Of a stretch of 64,000 nucleotides of DNA, positions 26,706-35,127 are shown one piece after another. The position numbers and the translations under genes were made by a program. This DNA is from Fictibacillus terranigra (GTDB lineage Bacteria > Bacillota > Bacilli > Bacillales > Fictibacillaceae), in contig NZ_JAUHLN010000001.1 of the NCBI RefSeq assembly GCF_030412265.1, positions 248,001-312,000 on the forward strand. Reading direction: 5' to 3'. The notes under the pieces are model-generated. The model ran no database searches. It was not told the DNA's origin and worked only from the letters and a program-made list of their open reading frames with translations. Positions within the stretch are counted from its first letter, which is position 1; the number at the start of each line of letters is the position of its first letter.

Positions 26706-27974
26706 CTACGAGATCTTATTCATTTTTGAAGAGCCTGGCGAAACCTTCTGGCTGGTCTGAATGGACCTTCCAAGGATCAGGGTGATAATCGCTGCCAGTA
26801 CGAGTGAAGCAGCCAGGAAATAGAATCCCGCGTGGAAGCTGCCTGTTAAATCTTTAAACAGCCCGACAAACTTTGGACCGTTATAGCCGCCGAGGTTGCC
26901 GATTGCGTTTTGCAAGCCGAGAGCTGCTCCGACAATGCCAGCAGGAATGATAGCTGTAGGAATCGCCCAAAGCGGCCCGTATGGTGCATAGACACCAATC
27001 GCTGTAATCGATAGCAAGATCATCTGAAGGACAGGGGATTCCACAAATTGTCCGGCAACCATTGCACCAGCACCGATCAGCAAAGGAATGACCACGTGCT
27101 GGACGCGATTCATGCGCCGGTCAGACCAATAAGAGTTAAGAACCATCCCGATGAGTGCGCATGTAAAAGGGACCGCTGTCAGCCAGCCCATAATGGCGGA
27201 GTCCTTCGTAAACGTGCCGACGACGCTAGGCACCCATAAGGTATAGCCGTAGAAGCCGGTCATCCAGAAGAAATACATCACGACGAGTCCCCATACGGTC
27301 GTGTTCTTGAATGCTGCGCCATAGCCGGCTGACTTGACAGCGCCTTTTTGCTCGTTTTCGAGCTCAGCCATCAGCTCTTTTCGTTCCTGGTCACTCATCC
27401 ATTTGGCTTCAGCCGGCTTATCTTTGACAAGAGCATACCAGACAAATGCCCAGATCAACGGGGGAGCACCCTCCAAAATCAGAACCGTCTGCCAGTCAAA
27501 ATGTTTAAGCAGTACGCCTGACAGGGGAGCCATCAATACCGCAGAAACGGGAAGGCAGGCCATCCAGAACGCATTCGCTCTTGCGCGTTCTTTCAGCGTA
27601 AACCAATTGGCGAGGAGGACAAGCACAGCCGGCCAGACTCCGCCTTCTGCAACACCTAAAAGAAAACGCACCAATTTCAGCTGGCCCTCCGTCTGAACGA
27701 AGCCAGTCGCCATCGCGGCGAGTCCCCACAGGATCATCAGGATGAAAATAAATTTTTTCGCCGACCACTTCGTGGCCAAGATGCCTCCCGGAATCTGCAG
27801 GATTAAATAACCGACAAAGAAAATTCCTGCAATATCTCCGGCAGCTGACGCAGAAATGTCCAGATCTTTTTGAATGTACGGCATGAGAACGCCGATATTG
27901 ATTCTGTCCATGTAAGCGAGCATGTACATGACAAACGCGACGGGTATGATCTTACCCCATTTTGCTGAAGCCAT
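26706..27974 (-). CDS. ACS-family MFS transporter, acid-sugar cassette 2
   Basis: A 422-residue major facilitator of the anion:cation symporter family, which imports hexuronates, galactonate, glucarate and similar acids (opening helix VAFVMYMLAYMDRINIGVLMPYI, then GGILATKWSAKKFIF as motif A). As last gene of a DeoR-DUF1537-PdxA unit its cargo is probably a sugar acid. SD AGGAGGGG before ATG. A hairpin and a cre site separate it from the pdxA-like gene 99 nt upstream, so it may be partly or separately transcribed. Confidence 0.87.
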   Translation of the reverse strand: MASAKWGKIIPVAFVMYMLAYMDRINIGVLMPYIQKDLDISASAAGDIAGIFFVGYLILQIPGGILATKWSAKKFIFILMILWGLAAMATGFVQTEGQLKLVRFLLGVAEGGVWPAVLVLLANWFTLKERARANAFWMACLPVSAVLMAPLSGVLLKHFDWQTVLILEGAPPLIWAFVWYALVKDKPAEAKWMSDQERKELMAELENEQKGAVKSAGYGAAFKNTTVWGLVVMYFFWMTGFYGYTLWVPSVVGTFTKDSAIMGWLTAVPFTCALIGMVLNSYWSDRRMNRVQHVVIPLLIGAGAMVAGQFVESPVLQMILLSITAIGVYAPYGPLWAIPTAIIPAGIVGAALGLQNAIGNLGGYNGPKFVGLFKDLTGSFHAGFYFLAASLVLAAIITLILGRSIQTSQKVSPGSSKMNKIS

Positions 27975-28006
27975 TTTTTAACCCCTCCTGATTTTAAAAT
28001 GGTATA

Positions 28007-28021
28007 AGAAACCGTTTACAT
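28007..28021 (-). promoter_or_regulatory. cre site upstream of the ACS transporter
   Basis: Read on the minus strand, ATGTAAACGGTTTCT fits the consensus WTGNAANCGNWNNCW at every position. It lies 33 nt upstream of the transporter start codon, so CcpA would repress uptake when glucose is present. Confidence 0.65.
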
Positions 28022-28039
28022 TTAAATTTTTGAAAAGAA

Positions 28040-28062
28040 GAGAGAGGCGTTGATCCTCTCTC
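28040..28062 (-). terminator. Intra-operon hairpin between pdxA-like and MFS genes
   Basis: An 8-bp perfect stem GAGAGAGG / CCTCTCTC with a 7-nt loop, followed on the minus strand by TTCTTTT. It could reduce read-through into the transporter or protect the upstream mRNA end. Confidence 0.6.
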
Positions 28063-28073
28063 GTTTTTCAAAT

Positions 28074-29093
28074 TCAAACTTTCTGTGTACGAAAGTGAAC
28101 AGAATATTGAGCAGCAAGCTTGATCGCTTCTTCCATGCTGACAGAGCCCGCGATGCCTTGGCCAGCAATATCAAACGCCGTACCATGGTCCACTGATGTA
28201 CGAAGGAACGGCAAGCCGTTCGTGATCGATATCGTTCGTTCGAAGTCCGTCATCTTAGCAGCGATATGCCCCTGATCATGATAGAGCGAGAGAACCGCAT
28301 CATATTTGCCGTGGAGCGCCTGATGGAAAACGGAATCCGCAGGGACGGGGCCGAATGCTTTGATGCCCTCCTGCTTTGCACGCTCGATTCCCGGTTCGAT
28401 CTCATCCAGCTCCTCGGAGCCGAACAGACCATGCTCACCGCTGTGAGGGTTGAGGCCAGCTACGGCAATTTTTCGTTCCTCGATGCCGAGACGCTGAAGG
28501 GCTTCGTCACAGCGGACTAAATAGTCATGCACCCGGTCAGCGGTAATCTGGCCGATCGCATCCTTCAATGACAAGTGCCTGGTCAGGAAGAAAATACGCA
28601 GTGAGCGCACTTCAAACATCGTTAACGGATCGTCCACCTGTGTGAGGCCGGCAAGCATCTCGGTATGGCCGATATACGGAACATTCGCGGCTTTCAAGGA
28701 TTCTTTATTGATCGGCGTGGTGGCAATGGCGTCGACCTGCCCATTGTTCGCGAAGGCAATGCTCTTTTCAATATAGTCAAAAGCAGCTTGGCCGCACATC
28801 GCTTGGACCTTTCCGATCTCCAGCTGGCTGATGTCTACATTCTCAAGGTTGACGATATCAATGGTTCCGAATTCATACTTTCCTTCCGCAGGATCCTTGA
28901 TGGGATTCAGCTGAAGAGATACACCGGTAAAGGTCATCGCCTGTTCAACAACAGAGGCCGTTCCGATCAGAACAGGGCGGCAAAGGTCATAGATTTCCCT
29001 CTTCGAAAGTGCTTTTACACTGATTTCGGGTCCGATACCGGCTGGATCCCCCATAGGAATGGCAATGATTGGTTTAGCATTGGATTGTGTCAT
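28074..29093 (-). CDS. PdxA2-type 4-phospho-acid-sugar dehydrogenase, cassette 2
   Basis: A 339-residue PdxA-family protein with [45 protein letters not shown] and [11 protein letters not shown] (metal and substrate His). Clearly a paralogue of the cassette 1 enzyme, not a copy: the sequences differ throughout. It overlaps the DUF1537 gene by 4 nt (ATGA), and SD AAAGGAG is present. Role as in cassette 1: oxidation of a 4-phospho four-carbon acid. The acid or stereoisomer may differ between cassettes. Confidence 0.85.
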   Translation of the reverse strand: MTQSNAKPIIAIPMGDPAGIGPEISVKALSKREIYDLCRPVLIGTASVVEQAMTFTGVSLQLNPIKDPAEGKYEFGTIDIVNLENVDISQLEIGKVQAMCGQAAFDYIEKSIAFANNGQVDAIATTPINKESLKAANVPYIGHTEMLAGLTQVDDPLTMFEVRSLRIFFLTRHLSLKDAIGQITADRVHDYLVRCDEALQRLGIEERKIAVAGLNPHSGEHGLFGSEELDEIEPGIERAKQEGIKAFGPVPADSVFHQALHGKYDAVLSLYHDQGHIAAKMTDFERTISITNGLPFLRTSVDHGTAFDIAGQGIAGSVSMEEAIKLAAQYSVHFRTQKV

Positions 29094-30409
29094 GATAATA
29101 TCTCCTTTTCGTGTGGTTTTGTTGTAAGCTGCCGCTGTAAAAATAAAACAGAATCTGTAATGGCAGATTCACTGCCTACCATGCCGCCTTTTGTTACGAC
29201 AGGCAGTCCGTCGAGGTAGCCGCCGATAAACCTTCCGTAGGCGGCCAGCGGAAAGACCTCGTCTAGCAGCTGAATGCCGTGCGTTTTTCCTGCGGCACAC
29301 AAGGAAGCGGTCACATCTCCCCCGCTTGAAAAACATCCCGAGATGCTCGTTCTGCTTTTTTGGATGATCCTCTGGCTGACGATCGCAAGGCCGTCTGTAA
29401 TTCTCTTGGCAAGCGATGCTTCGGTTGTGTGCTTCTCTTTGGCAAGTGCCTGAAGATCGAGCAGCGGGGCATCCTTCTGGAAGGTTGTCACCAGCACGAC
29501 AGACTGATCCTCCAGCAATCTTAGCCCTTCCTCCACTCCTTCTGCGATCTCTTCGTCTCTTTCTCCATCCTGATCCCTAGCCAGCTTTAACGGATCGATC
29601 GTGACAGTATGCAGCGGAAGGTTTTCAGCAAGATGATGGATCTGCCTTCCGGTTACCTTCGTACAGCTGCCGATCGTAAGCAGGATTTTCGGTGTGAAGG
29701 GAGCATCGTTGTATTTTTCCTTTACGTATGCAGCAGTGAGCGGTCCAGGATCGACTGGAACGAACGTTTGATCAAGGGATGCCATCGCTTTGGCAACAGC
29801 TGCTATCTGTTCTTCGTTCACGGCATCGGCTACGATAATCCGGCTGCCTTCATTTATTTTTTGCTGGAGAAGGGAAGATAGTTTAAACGCCCCTTGCAGC
29901 ACTTCACTCATCTCCAGAGTGGCGACTGGCTTTGAGCTTTGTCTGCTGATAATGGAAGGAACATGCGACTCGTTCAGCGGCGCTTGCGGATCCTTAGCCA
30001 CATCCGTTTCCTGGACAGGGGTGCCGTATACAAGCAGGTAGCCCCCTACGGTCGTACGGCCTGACACAGGGTAGGACGGCAAAACAACGGCAACGGAATC
30101 TTCTCCCAAGGCATCAAGGCAAGCGTCAATTTCTCCGCCAATGTTTCCCCGGGCGGTACTGTCAATGCGCTTGCAAAACAGCTCTACGCCCTGTCCGGAC
30201 AGACTGCCGATAAGCTCTGAAACTCGTTGGTACGCTACGTGCTTCGGTGTGTAGCGGCTGTCTGTGTCAATGCAGATCGCGTCATAGTTATAGGCGGTTT
30301 GAGGGGAGAAGCCGTGCAGGATGGTGGCTGTTGATATGCCTTGTTTTTTTAAAAGTACTCCTGTCGCGTTGGCGCCTGTCAGATCATCCGAGATCACTGC
30401 AATTCTCAT
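29090..30409 (-). CDS. Four-carbon acid sugar kinase (DUF1537 family), cassette 2
   Basis: A 439-residue DUF1537 kinase opening [20 protein letters not shown]. The aspartate at position 15 of the cassette 1 enzyme is alanine here, a hint of different substrate geometry. [17 protein letters not shown] and [17 protein letters not shown] are the other family landmarks. It overlaps both neighbours by 4 nt, so DeoR, kinase and dehydrogenase are translated as a coupled unit. Substrate presumably threonate or erythronate of one configuration. Confidence 0.85.
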   Translation of the reverse strand: MRIAVISDDLTGANATGVLLKKQGISTATILHGFSPQTAYNYDAICIDTDSRYTPKHVAYQRVSELIGSLSGQGVELFCKRIDSTARGNIGGEIDACLDALGEDSVAVVLPSYPVSGRTTVGGYLLVYGTPVQETDVAKDPQAPLNESHVPSIISRQSSKPVATLEMSEVLQGAFKLSSLLQQKINEGSRIIVADAVNEEQIAAVAKAMASLDQTFVPVDPGPLTAAYVKEKYNDAPFTPKILLTIGSCTKVTGRQIHHLAENLPLHTVTIDPLKLARDQDGERDEEIAEGVEEGLRLLEDQSVVLVTTFQKDAPLLDLQALAKEKHTTEASLAKRITDGLAIVSQRIIQKSRTSISGCFSSGGDVTASLCAAGKTHGIQLLDEVFPLAAYGRFIGGYLDGLPVVTKGGMVGSESAITDSVLFLQRQLTTKPHEKEILS

Positions 30410-31185
30410 CCATGATTCACCTCGCTGTCTTTTACGGTATAAATGGAGGTCACTTCTCCATACCGCACAGTATCTTCATGTGTTAACTCTGCATCGGTGA
30501 TGATGCCTTCTACCTTTTCCAGTGAACATATCTGAGCAAAAGAGCTTTTGTTGAATTTTTGGGAGTCGGCCACGACCCATGTAGTTGTGGCGGCGGCAGT
30601 CATCAATCTCTTAATCAGCGCCTTCTCCATCGTAGGGGCAGTCAGGCCCTTTTCCAGATTGATAGCGTGTGTACCCATGAACAGAAGGTCGACTCGGATC
30701 TGATGGAGAAGGTCCTGTGCATGGGGGCCAACGAACGAGCCGATTCCCCGCTGCAGCGTGCCCCCTGTACAAATGACCTCCGACGGGCTTTCAATGAGCT
30801 CAGCGGCAATCTTCAAATCGTTGGTCACAATCGTTAAGTCTTCTCTTGATTTGATCACTTTGGCAATCTCCAGAGTTGTTGTTCCGGAGTCTAAAAGAAT
30901 CTGTGCCCCTTCCGGAATCAGACCTGCTGCATACTTGGCGATCAGATGTTTTTGATTCATCCTTGTCATCGACTTGTTTTGGTAGGGAGTTTCCGGGATG
31001 AGCGGATTCACTGCAACAGCCCCGCCGTGGGTCCGGATAAGCTTGCCCTCTTTTTCCAGCTGGGCCAGATCCCTTCTGATCGTCATACCGGAAACGTTGA
31101 GTTCTTCTACCAGCTGTTCAATTTGAACTTTTCCTTGTTTATCGGTTCGTTTTAAGATTTCTAGTTTTCGTTCTAACGGCAGCAT
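30406..31185 (-). CDS. DeoR-family transcriptional repressor
   Basis: A 259-residue DeoR/GlpR regulator: N-terminal winged helix (MLPLERKLEILKRTDKQGKVQIEQLVEELNVSGMTIRRDL) and a C-terminal sugar-phosphate-isomerase-like sensor (LLDSGTTTLEIAKVIKSRED, then DLLFMGTHAI). Such repressors usually release DNA on binding a phosphorylated intermediate. Start at 31185 chosen for AAGG about 9 nt upstream and the typical MLPxER opening; ATGs at 31194 and 31203 are alternatives. It heads cassette 2, and three 10-bp repeats overlap its promoter, so autoregulation is likely. Confidence 0.88.
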   Translation of the reverse strand: MLPLERKLEILKRTDKQGKVQIEQLVEELNVSGMTIRRDLAQLEKEGKLIRTHGGAVAVNPLIPETPYQNKSMTRMNQKHLIAKYAAGLIPEGAQILLDSGTTTLEIAKVIKSREDLTIVTNDLKIAAELIESPSEVICTGGTLQRGIGSFVGPHAQDLLHQIRVDLLFMGTHAINLEKGLTAPTMEKALIKRLMTAAATTTWVVADSQKFNKSSFAQICSLEKVEGIITDAELTHEDTVRYGEVTSIYTVKDSEVNHG

Positions 31186-31210
31186 GTTGTTCATCCTTAT
31201 CATTATCTTT

Positions 31211-31245
31211 TGTTCAATTATGTTACTTTATGTTCATTTATGCAA
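31211..31245 (-). promoter_or_regulatory. Cassette 2 promoter overlapped by tandem 10-bp repeats
   Basis: On the minus strand TTGCAT (31240-31245) and CATAAT (31217-31222) are spaced by 17 nt. On the plus strand the same stretch reads TGTTCAATTA, TGTTACTTTA, TGTTCATTTA: three units in phase at 31211, 31221 and 31231. Direct repeats one helical turn apart are typical of DeoR-type operators. Confidence 0.6.
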
Positions 31246-31280
31246 GTGTTTTTTTCGGAATCGTTACTCAACATAAAAAA

Positions 31281-31308
31281 ACTCTCTTATCCAGGGGATA
31301 AAGAGAGT
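31281..31308 (-). terminator. Former argS terminator
   Basis: On the minus strand a 12-bp stem with one bulged base (ACTCTC at the end) is followed by seven T. It lies directly after the ancestral stop of the argS remnant and has nothing else to terminate on that strand. Confidence 0.7.
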
Positions 31309-31317
31309 GGGTAAACC

Positions 31318-31570
31318 TTACATTTGTTCGGGTGCTTAATGCCGAGGAGGCGCAAACCTTCTTTTAAAACGATGGCTGCGGCCTTGACGAGTGAGACACT
31401 ACTCTGACGTGGCTGTAAAACGCGTTAAATTCCTGTGCTGCGTCAATCAAGTACTTGGCGATCTGGGAAGGTTCATAGAGTCTGAGGCTTTTTTGAATGA
31501 CCTCTGGAAATGCCATAAGTGTTTTTACCAGCTCCCAGCTGTAATCGTCATACAGGCCAGTTTCACCTAG
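31318..31570 (-). pseudogene. argS: C-terminal remnant of arginyl-tRNA synthetase
   Basis: Only the end of the DALR anticodon-binding domain remains: WELVKTLMAFPEVIQKSLRL, IAKYLIDAAQEFNAFYSHVRV, then in another frame SLVKAAAIVLKEGLRLLGIK and, after a missing base, the end PEQM plus the ancestral stop at 31318-31320. At least two frameshifts or small deletions are visible. The upstream edge abuts a 50-nt palindromic repeat, beyond which no synthetase sequence continues. A functional argS must exist elsewhere, so this is a decayed partial duplicate. Confidence 0.8.
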
Positions 31571-31620
31571 GGTGCCAGGCACCGCATTTTGACATCTATC
31601 AAAAGATGGTGCCAGGCACC
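31571..31620. repeat. GGTGCC palindromic repeat (copy 2)
   Basis: A 50-nt copy. Both arms read GGTGCCAGGCACC, so the middle base of the right arm differs from the usual T. Core with TTTTGACATCTATCAAAA, slightly imperfect. It forms the broken edge of the argS remnant. Confidence 0.88.
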
Positions 31621-31664
31621 CTTTCTGTTATAATTTAGGGAACAACTGTTGAGGGGGAACGGAA

Positions 31665-32342
31665 ATGGCCATGACATATCTTGAAACCTTGCATGAAGAA
31701 ATACGGAGCAGGCAGAACGCGGCGGATGCTGTGAAGATGCAGGCATACATGAAGAACAAATTTGCCTTCTACGGCTTAAAGTCACCGATCATGAAAGAGG
31801 TGATCAGGAATCATGTGAAAATGTACGGGTTGCCGGATATTTGCATCCCGGAGCTGACGAAAAAATGCTGGAACTACAGGGAAAGAGAAATGCAGTATGC
31901 GGGCTTGTTTTTTGTGGACAAGCTGAGAAAGGACATACAGGAACATGATCTTCAAGCACTGGAGGCAACGATCACTGAAAAGTCATGGTGGGATACGGTG
32001 GATCACATCGCCAAGCACCATATGGGCCATTACATACAATCGTTCAAGCATCGTGAACAGGAACTGGTGGAGAAGTGGATCCATTCACCGAACATGTGGC
32101 TGAACCGCACCGCTATTCTCTATCAGCTCGGGTATAAAAAAGAGACCGATGAAGACATTTTGAAATATGTCATTGAACAGCAAAAGGAGAATAAAGAATT
32201 CTTTATCCGCAAAGCCATCGGCTGGGCGCTGAGGGAATACGCCAAGACGAACCCCGGTTTCGTCGTCGAGTTTGTGAACGCTACGGAACTGCAGCCGCTG
32301 AGCAGAAAGGAAGCCCTCAAAAATATACAGCATATCGAATAG
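31665..32342 (+). CDS. DNA alkylation repair protein, AlkD-like
   Basis: A 225-residue all-helical HEAT-like repeat protein with the AlkD family pattern (FYGLKSPIMKEVIRN, YREREMQYAGLFFVDKL, SWWDTVDHIAKHHMG, FIRKAIGWALREYAKTNPGFVVEFV). AlkD is a DNA glycosylase that removes bulky or positively charged alkyl-purines such as 7-methylguanine without base flipping. The WWDTVD and KAIGWALREY segments carry the family's DNA-facing aromatic and acidic residues. SD GAGGGGG. Monocistronic. Confidence 0.9.
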   Translation: MAMTYLETLHEEIRSRQNAADAVKMQAYMKNKFAFYGLKSPIMKEVIRNHVKMYGLPDICIPELTKKCWNYREREMQYAGLFFVDKLRKDIQEHDLQALEATITEKSWWDTVDHIAKHHMGHYIQSFKHREQELVEKWIHSPNMWLNRTAILYQLGYKKETDEDILKYVIEQQKENKEFFIRKAIGWALREYAKTNPGFVVEFVNATELQPLSRKEALKNIQHIE

Positions 32343-32684
32343 ACGTTCAGAAATTCGATGCCGAGTAGGAAAGAAAGGATCCTCATACTTGGCACCTTTA
32401 TTTGTGTTTTTTCGTGAACAGCTGGAATACCTTCCAGTTCCTCTGTCCGATCCTGCTGCTAGGGCCCGCCTATTAAAAGAGCAAAAAAGAAAGCATAATG
32501 GTGGTGCCTGGCACCATATATCGTATTTTTAAAGAAAAAGGGGAGGAGAGGAAGAAATTGGAGAGCCGGCTCATGGAAATGGACCGGTAATAATTGGCCG
32601 CCCCGTTTTCAGGGTCGGGATATAGGGAATTAAGGAGTACGGTAACATTCATACTTATTCATACATAAAAGGGAGCTGGAAAAG
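32343..32684. other. Intergenic region with one repeat arm
   Basis: About 340 nt between the AlkD-like gene and the Gfo/Idh gene. I see no gene. It contains a solitary repeat arm at 32503, and the SD AAAAGGGAG of the next gene at its end. Confidence 0.6.
32503..32515. repeat. GGTGCC repeat, solitary arm (copy 3)
   Basis: A single GGTGCCTGGCACC with no partner arm or core nearby. Either the residue of a decayed 50-nt element or an independent 13-nt palindrome. Confidence 0.65.
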
Positions 32685-33716
32685 ATGATCAATGTGGCAC
32701 TATTAAGCAAATGGCATGTTCATGCGGCGGATTACGCGAAGGAAGCAAGTGAAAACAAAGGCATCAACATTACTCTCGTTTGGGATGAAGACAGAGAGCG
32801 GGGAGAAGAGTGGGCGGAAGAACTTGGCGTACCGTTTGAGGCCGACCTGGGGAAGGTGCTGTCCAACTCATCGGTCGATGGAGTAATTGTGGCAGCTCCA
32901 ACCACCGCTCACACTGAGATCATTATCGCTGCGGCAAACCACGGCAAGCATATTTTTACGGAGAAAGTGCTTGCTCCGACCGTAAAGGAATGCGATGAAA
33001 TCTTTTCTGCGGCGGAGGAGGCGGGCGTTCAATTGATGGTTTCCTTGCCAAGGCTTACCGAACGCTTCTACCTTTACGCACAAAAAATATTGGATGAGGG
33101 ATGCCTCGGGAAACTGACATCGATCCGCTGCCGAGTGGCCCATCATGGTGCAGTTCCTACAGAGGAAAGCAGGAATGGCTGGCTTCCTGGGCAATTCTTT
33201 AATAAAGAAGAAGCAGGCGGCGGGGCACTGATCGACCTTGGGGCGCATCCTATCTATCTTTCAAACCGCTTAGGTGGAAAAGTAAAAGCAGTGACCGCAC
33301 GTCTGCAGCAGACCAACGGCTATGACGTGGATGACAATGCAGTCGTCATCCTTGAGTTTGAATCAGGCGCGCTCGGAACCATTGAGACAGGATTTCTTTC
33401 CTACGGATGTCCGGATCAGCTGGAATTATACGGCACCGAAGGAACCTTGCTGACGGAAAACCGAGAGCCGAGAGAGCTGATCAGTGACCGGGTAAAAAAA
33501 GAAGGTGTCATCATGTCCGATCAGCTTCCAGAAGCGTTGCCTTCAGCGATGGAGCAATGGGTCGCCGCGATAACGAGCCATACGGCTCCTGCCATCACGA
33601 AAGAAGACATCCGGGGCCTGACGCTGGTGAACGAAGCCGCTGCACTCTCTCATAAAGAAGGCAGGCGAGTGGAGCTTTCCGAGATTGAAAAATGCGTTTC
33701 CGAAGTAACAGGGTGA
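32685..33716 (+). CDS. Gfo/Idh/MocA-family sugar oxidoreductase
   Basis: A 343-residue NAD(P)-dependent dehydrogenase: N-terminal Rossmann fold (VALLSKWHVHAADYAKEA, then VIVAAPTTAHTEIIIAAANHGKHIFTEKVLAPT, where the usual EKP is EKV) and a C-terminal sheet domain with GGGALIDLGAHPIYL, which holds the catalytic Asp-His pair. Oxidises the ring of a sugar or inositol-like compound. SD AAAAGGGAG. It is directly followed by a SMP-30-type lactonase, which would open the lactone made by such a dehydrogenase. Confidence 0.9.
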   Translation: MINVALLSKWHVHAADYAKEASENKGINITLVWDEDRERGEEWAEELGVPFEADLGKVLSNSSVDGVIVAAPTTAHTEIIIAAANHGKHIFTEKVLAPTVKECDEIFSAAEEAGVQLMVSLPRLTERFYLYAQKILDEGCLGKLTSIRCRVAHHGAVPTEESRNGWLPGQFFNKEEAGGGALIDLGAHPIYLSNRLGGKVKAVTARLQQTNGYDVDDNAVVILEFESGALGTIETGFLSYGCPDQLELYGTEGTLLTENREPRELISDRVKKEGVIMSDQLPEALPSAMEQWVAAITSHTAPAITKEDIRGLTLVNEAAALSHKEGRRVELSEIEKCVSEVTG

Positions 33717-33724
33717 TGGCCGCC

Positions 33725-34612
33725 ATGACAGCTAGAGTGGACTTGATACACGATGCAAAAGCCTCGCTTGGGGAAGGACCGATCTGGAATGAACGGGAAG
33801 GCAAGCTGTACTGGCTGGATATAAACGGAAAATGCATTCATGTATTTGAGCCAAAGTCCGGAAAAAGGACAGAATACCGGCTCGATCAATATCCTGGGGC
33901 ACTGGCCTTTAAGGAATCCGGTGGTTTTCTGCTGGCAGCTCATCATGGGTTTTATGATCTGGAACTTGGTGGGAATGAATCCTTGCGTATGAGTAAAATC
34001 GCGGATCCCGAGGCTCGTCTTCCCGAGAACCGCTTTAACGACGGAAAGTGTGACCCGGCGGGACGTTTTTTAGCCGGAACGATTGCATTCGATGAGGAAC
34101 AAGGGGCGGCCTCGCTGTACGTACTCAATCAAGATAAAAAGGTGGAAAAGATATTCACCGATTTGACCATCTCCAACGGCATGGCGTGGAGCCCGGACGA
34201 AACCCTTTTCTATTTCATCGATACCCCGACCATGAAGGTGAAGGCCTATAGTTATAACAAAGAAACAGGTGAGTTAGGCGAGGGGCAAACCGTTATTGAT
34301 TTTACGGATAAACAAGGTGCGCCTGATGGCATGACGATCGATGAAGCAGGAATGCTGTGGATCGCCCTTTATGGCGGCTGGGGTGTGGTCAGGGTGGATC
34401 CCTCCAACGGGGAAGTTTTGGATACAATCGAGGTTCCAGCTTCCAACGTCACCTGCTGCATCTTTGGCGGTGAAAAGCTGGATGAACTGTACATCACCAC
34501 GGCAAGAAAAGAATTGAGTGAGCAAGATCTTAAGAAGCAGCCGCTCGCCGGCGGACTGTTTCGCTGTAAACCAGGCGTGGCAGGCAAGCCCTCGTACCGG
34601 TTTAAAGGATAG
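33725..34612 (+). CDS. SMP-30/gluconolactonase-family lactonase
   Basis: A 295-residue six-bladed beta-propeller with the family opening ASLGEGPIWNEREGKLYWLDI, metal Glu in LGEGP, NRFNDGKCDPAGRFLAG, TISNGMAWSPDE and PDGMTIDEAGMLWIA (metal Asn and Asp). Hydrolyses sugar lactones with a divalent metal. SD AGGGTG suits the ATG at 33725; the ATG at 33716, overlapping the previous stop, is the alternative. Forms an operon with the Gfo/Idh dehydrogenase. Confidence 0.9.
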   Translation: MTARVDLIHDAKASLGEGPIWNEREGKLYWLDINGKCIHVFEPKSGKRTEYRLDQYPGALAFKESGGFLLAAHHGFYDLELGGNESLRMSKIADPEARLPENRFNDGKCDPAGRFLAGTIAFDEEQGAASLYVLNQDKKVEKIFTDLTISNGMAWSPDETLFYFIDTPTMKVKAYSYNKETGELGEGQTVIDFTDKQGAPDGMTIDEAGMLWIALYGGWGVVRVDPSNGEVLDTIEVPASNVTCCIFGGEKLDELYITTARKELSEQDLKKQPLAGGLFRCKPGVAGKPSYRFKG

Positions 34613-34664
34613 CAAGCGGTGTAAGCACGTAGAAGAGGAACACCTGCTAAAGTGCCCAATTCAC

Positions 34665-34705
34665 AAAAGCCCGGTCCACTGTTCACAGTGAGCCGGGCTT
34701 TTTTT
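34665..34705 (+). terminator. Terminator of the dehydrogenase/lactonase operon
   Basis: AAAGCCCGG...CACTG pairs with CAGTG..CCGGGCTTT, followed by a run of seven T. Confidence 0.88.
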
Positions 34706-35127
34706 AGCCATGCTGAACAGCAATAATCTCCAAACAGCACGATCGTTGGCAGTTGAATACGAGCCATCCAAAGACCGAACTCTACCATCTTCCATAACAT
34801 CCCACGTTTAATAGTATGGCTAGGCATGCTCCTTGAAGGCATCGACCATCTCACTGCAAGTTATACAATGCGGTAAAGAATGCAGGGTTTTCGGATGGAT
34901 AAAAGCGCTCCGAGAACCTGAAATTAACCGGGGGATCTATATCCTCCTTCAGATTCTGCGCGGGCATGGGCCGAAGGATCCTGCGAAAAAATAAGATTAT
35001 CTAGCTGTCTATTAGAGGGCACTTCTATCATTTTCGACAAATCTAGTAAAAGCTTGGACGAACACCGTTTCCCTTTTCAGTACTTTTCATAGAATAGTAC
35101 AACTTCTAAACAAAGGGGGAAAAAACG
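34706..35127. other. Intergenic region before aprX
   Basis: About 420 nt. No gene with an SD is apparent on either strand. A short Arg/Leu-rich open stretch near 34855-34995 has no recognisable product. The aprX promoter should be near 35060-35100 (TAGAAT about 35091), but its -35 box is unclear. Confidence 0.5.
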
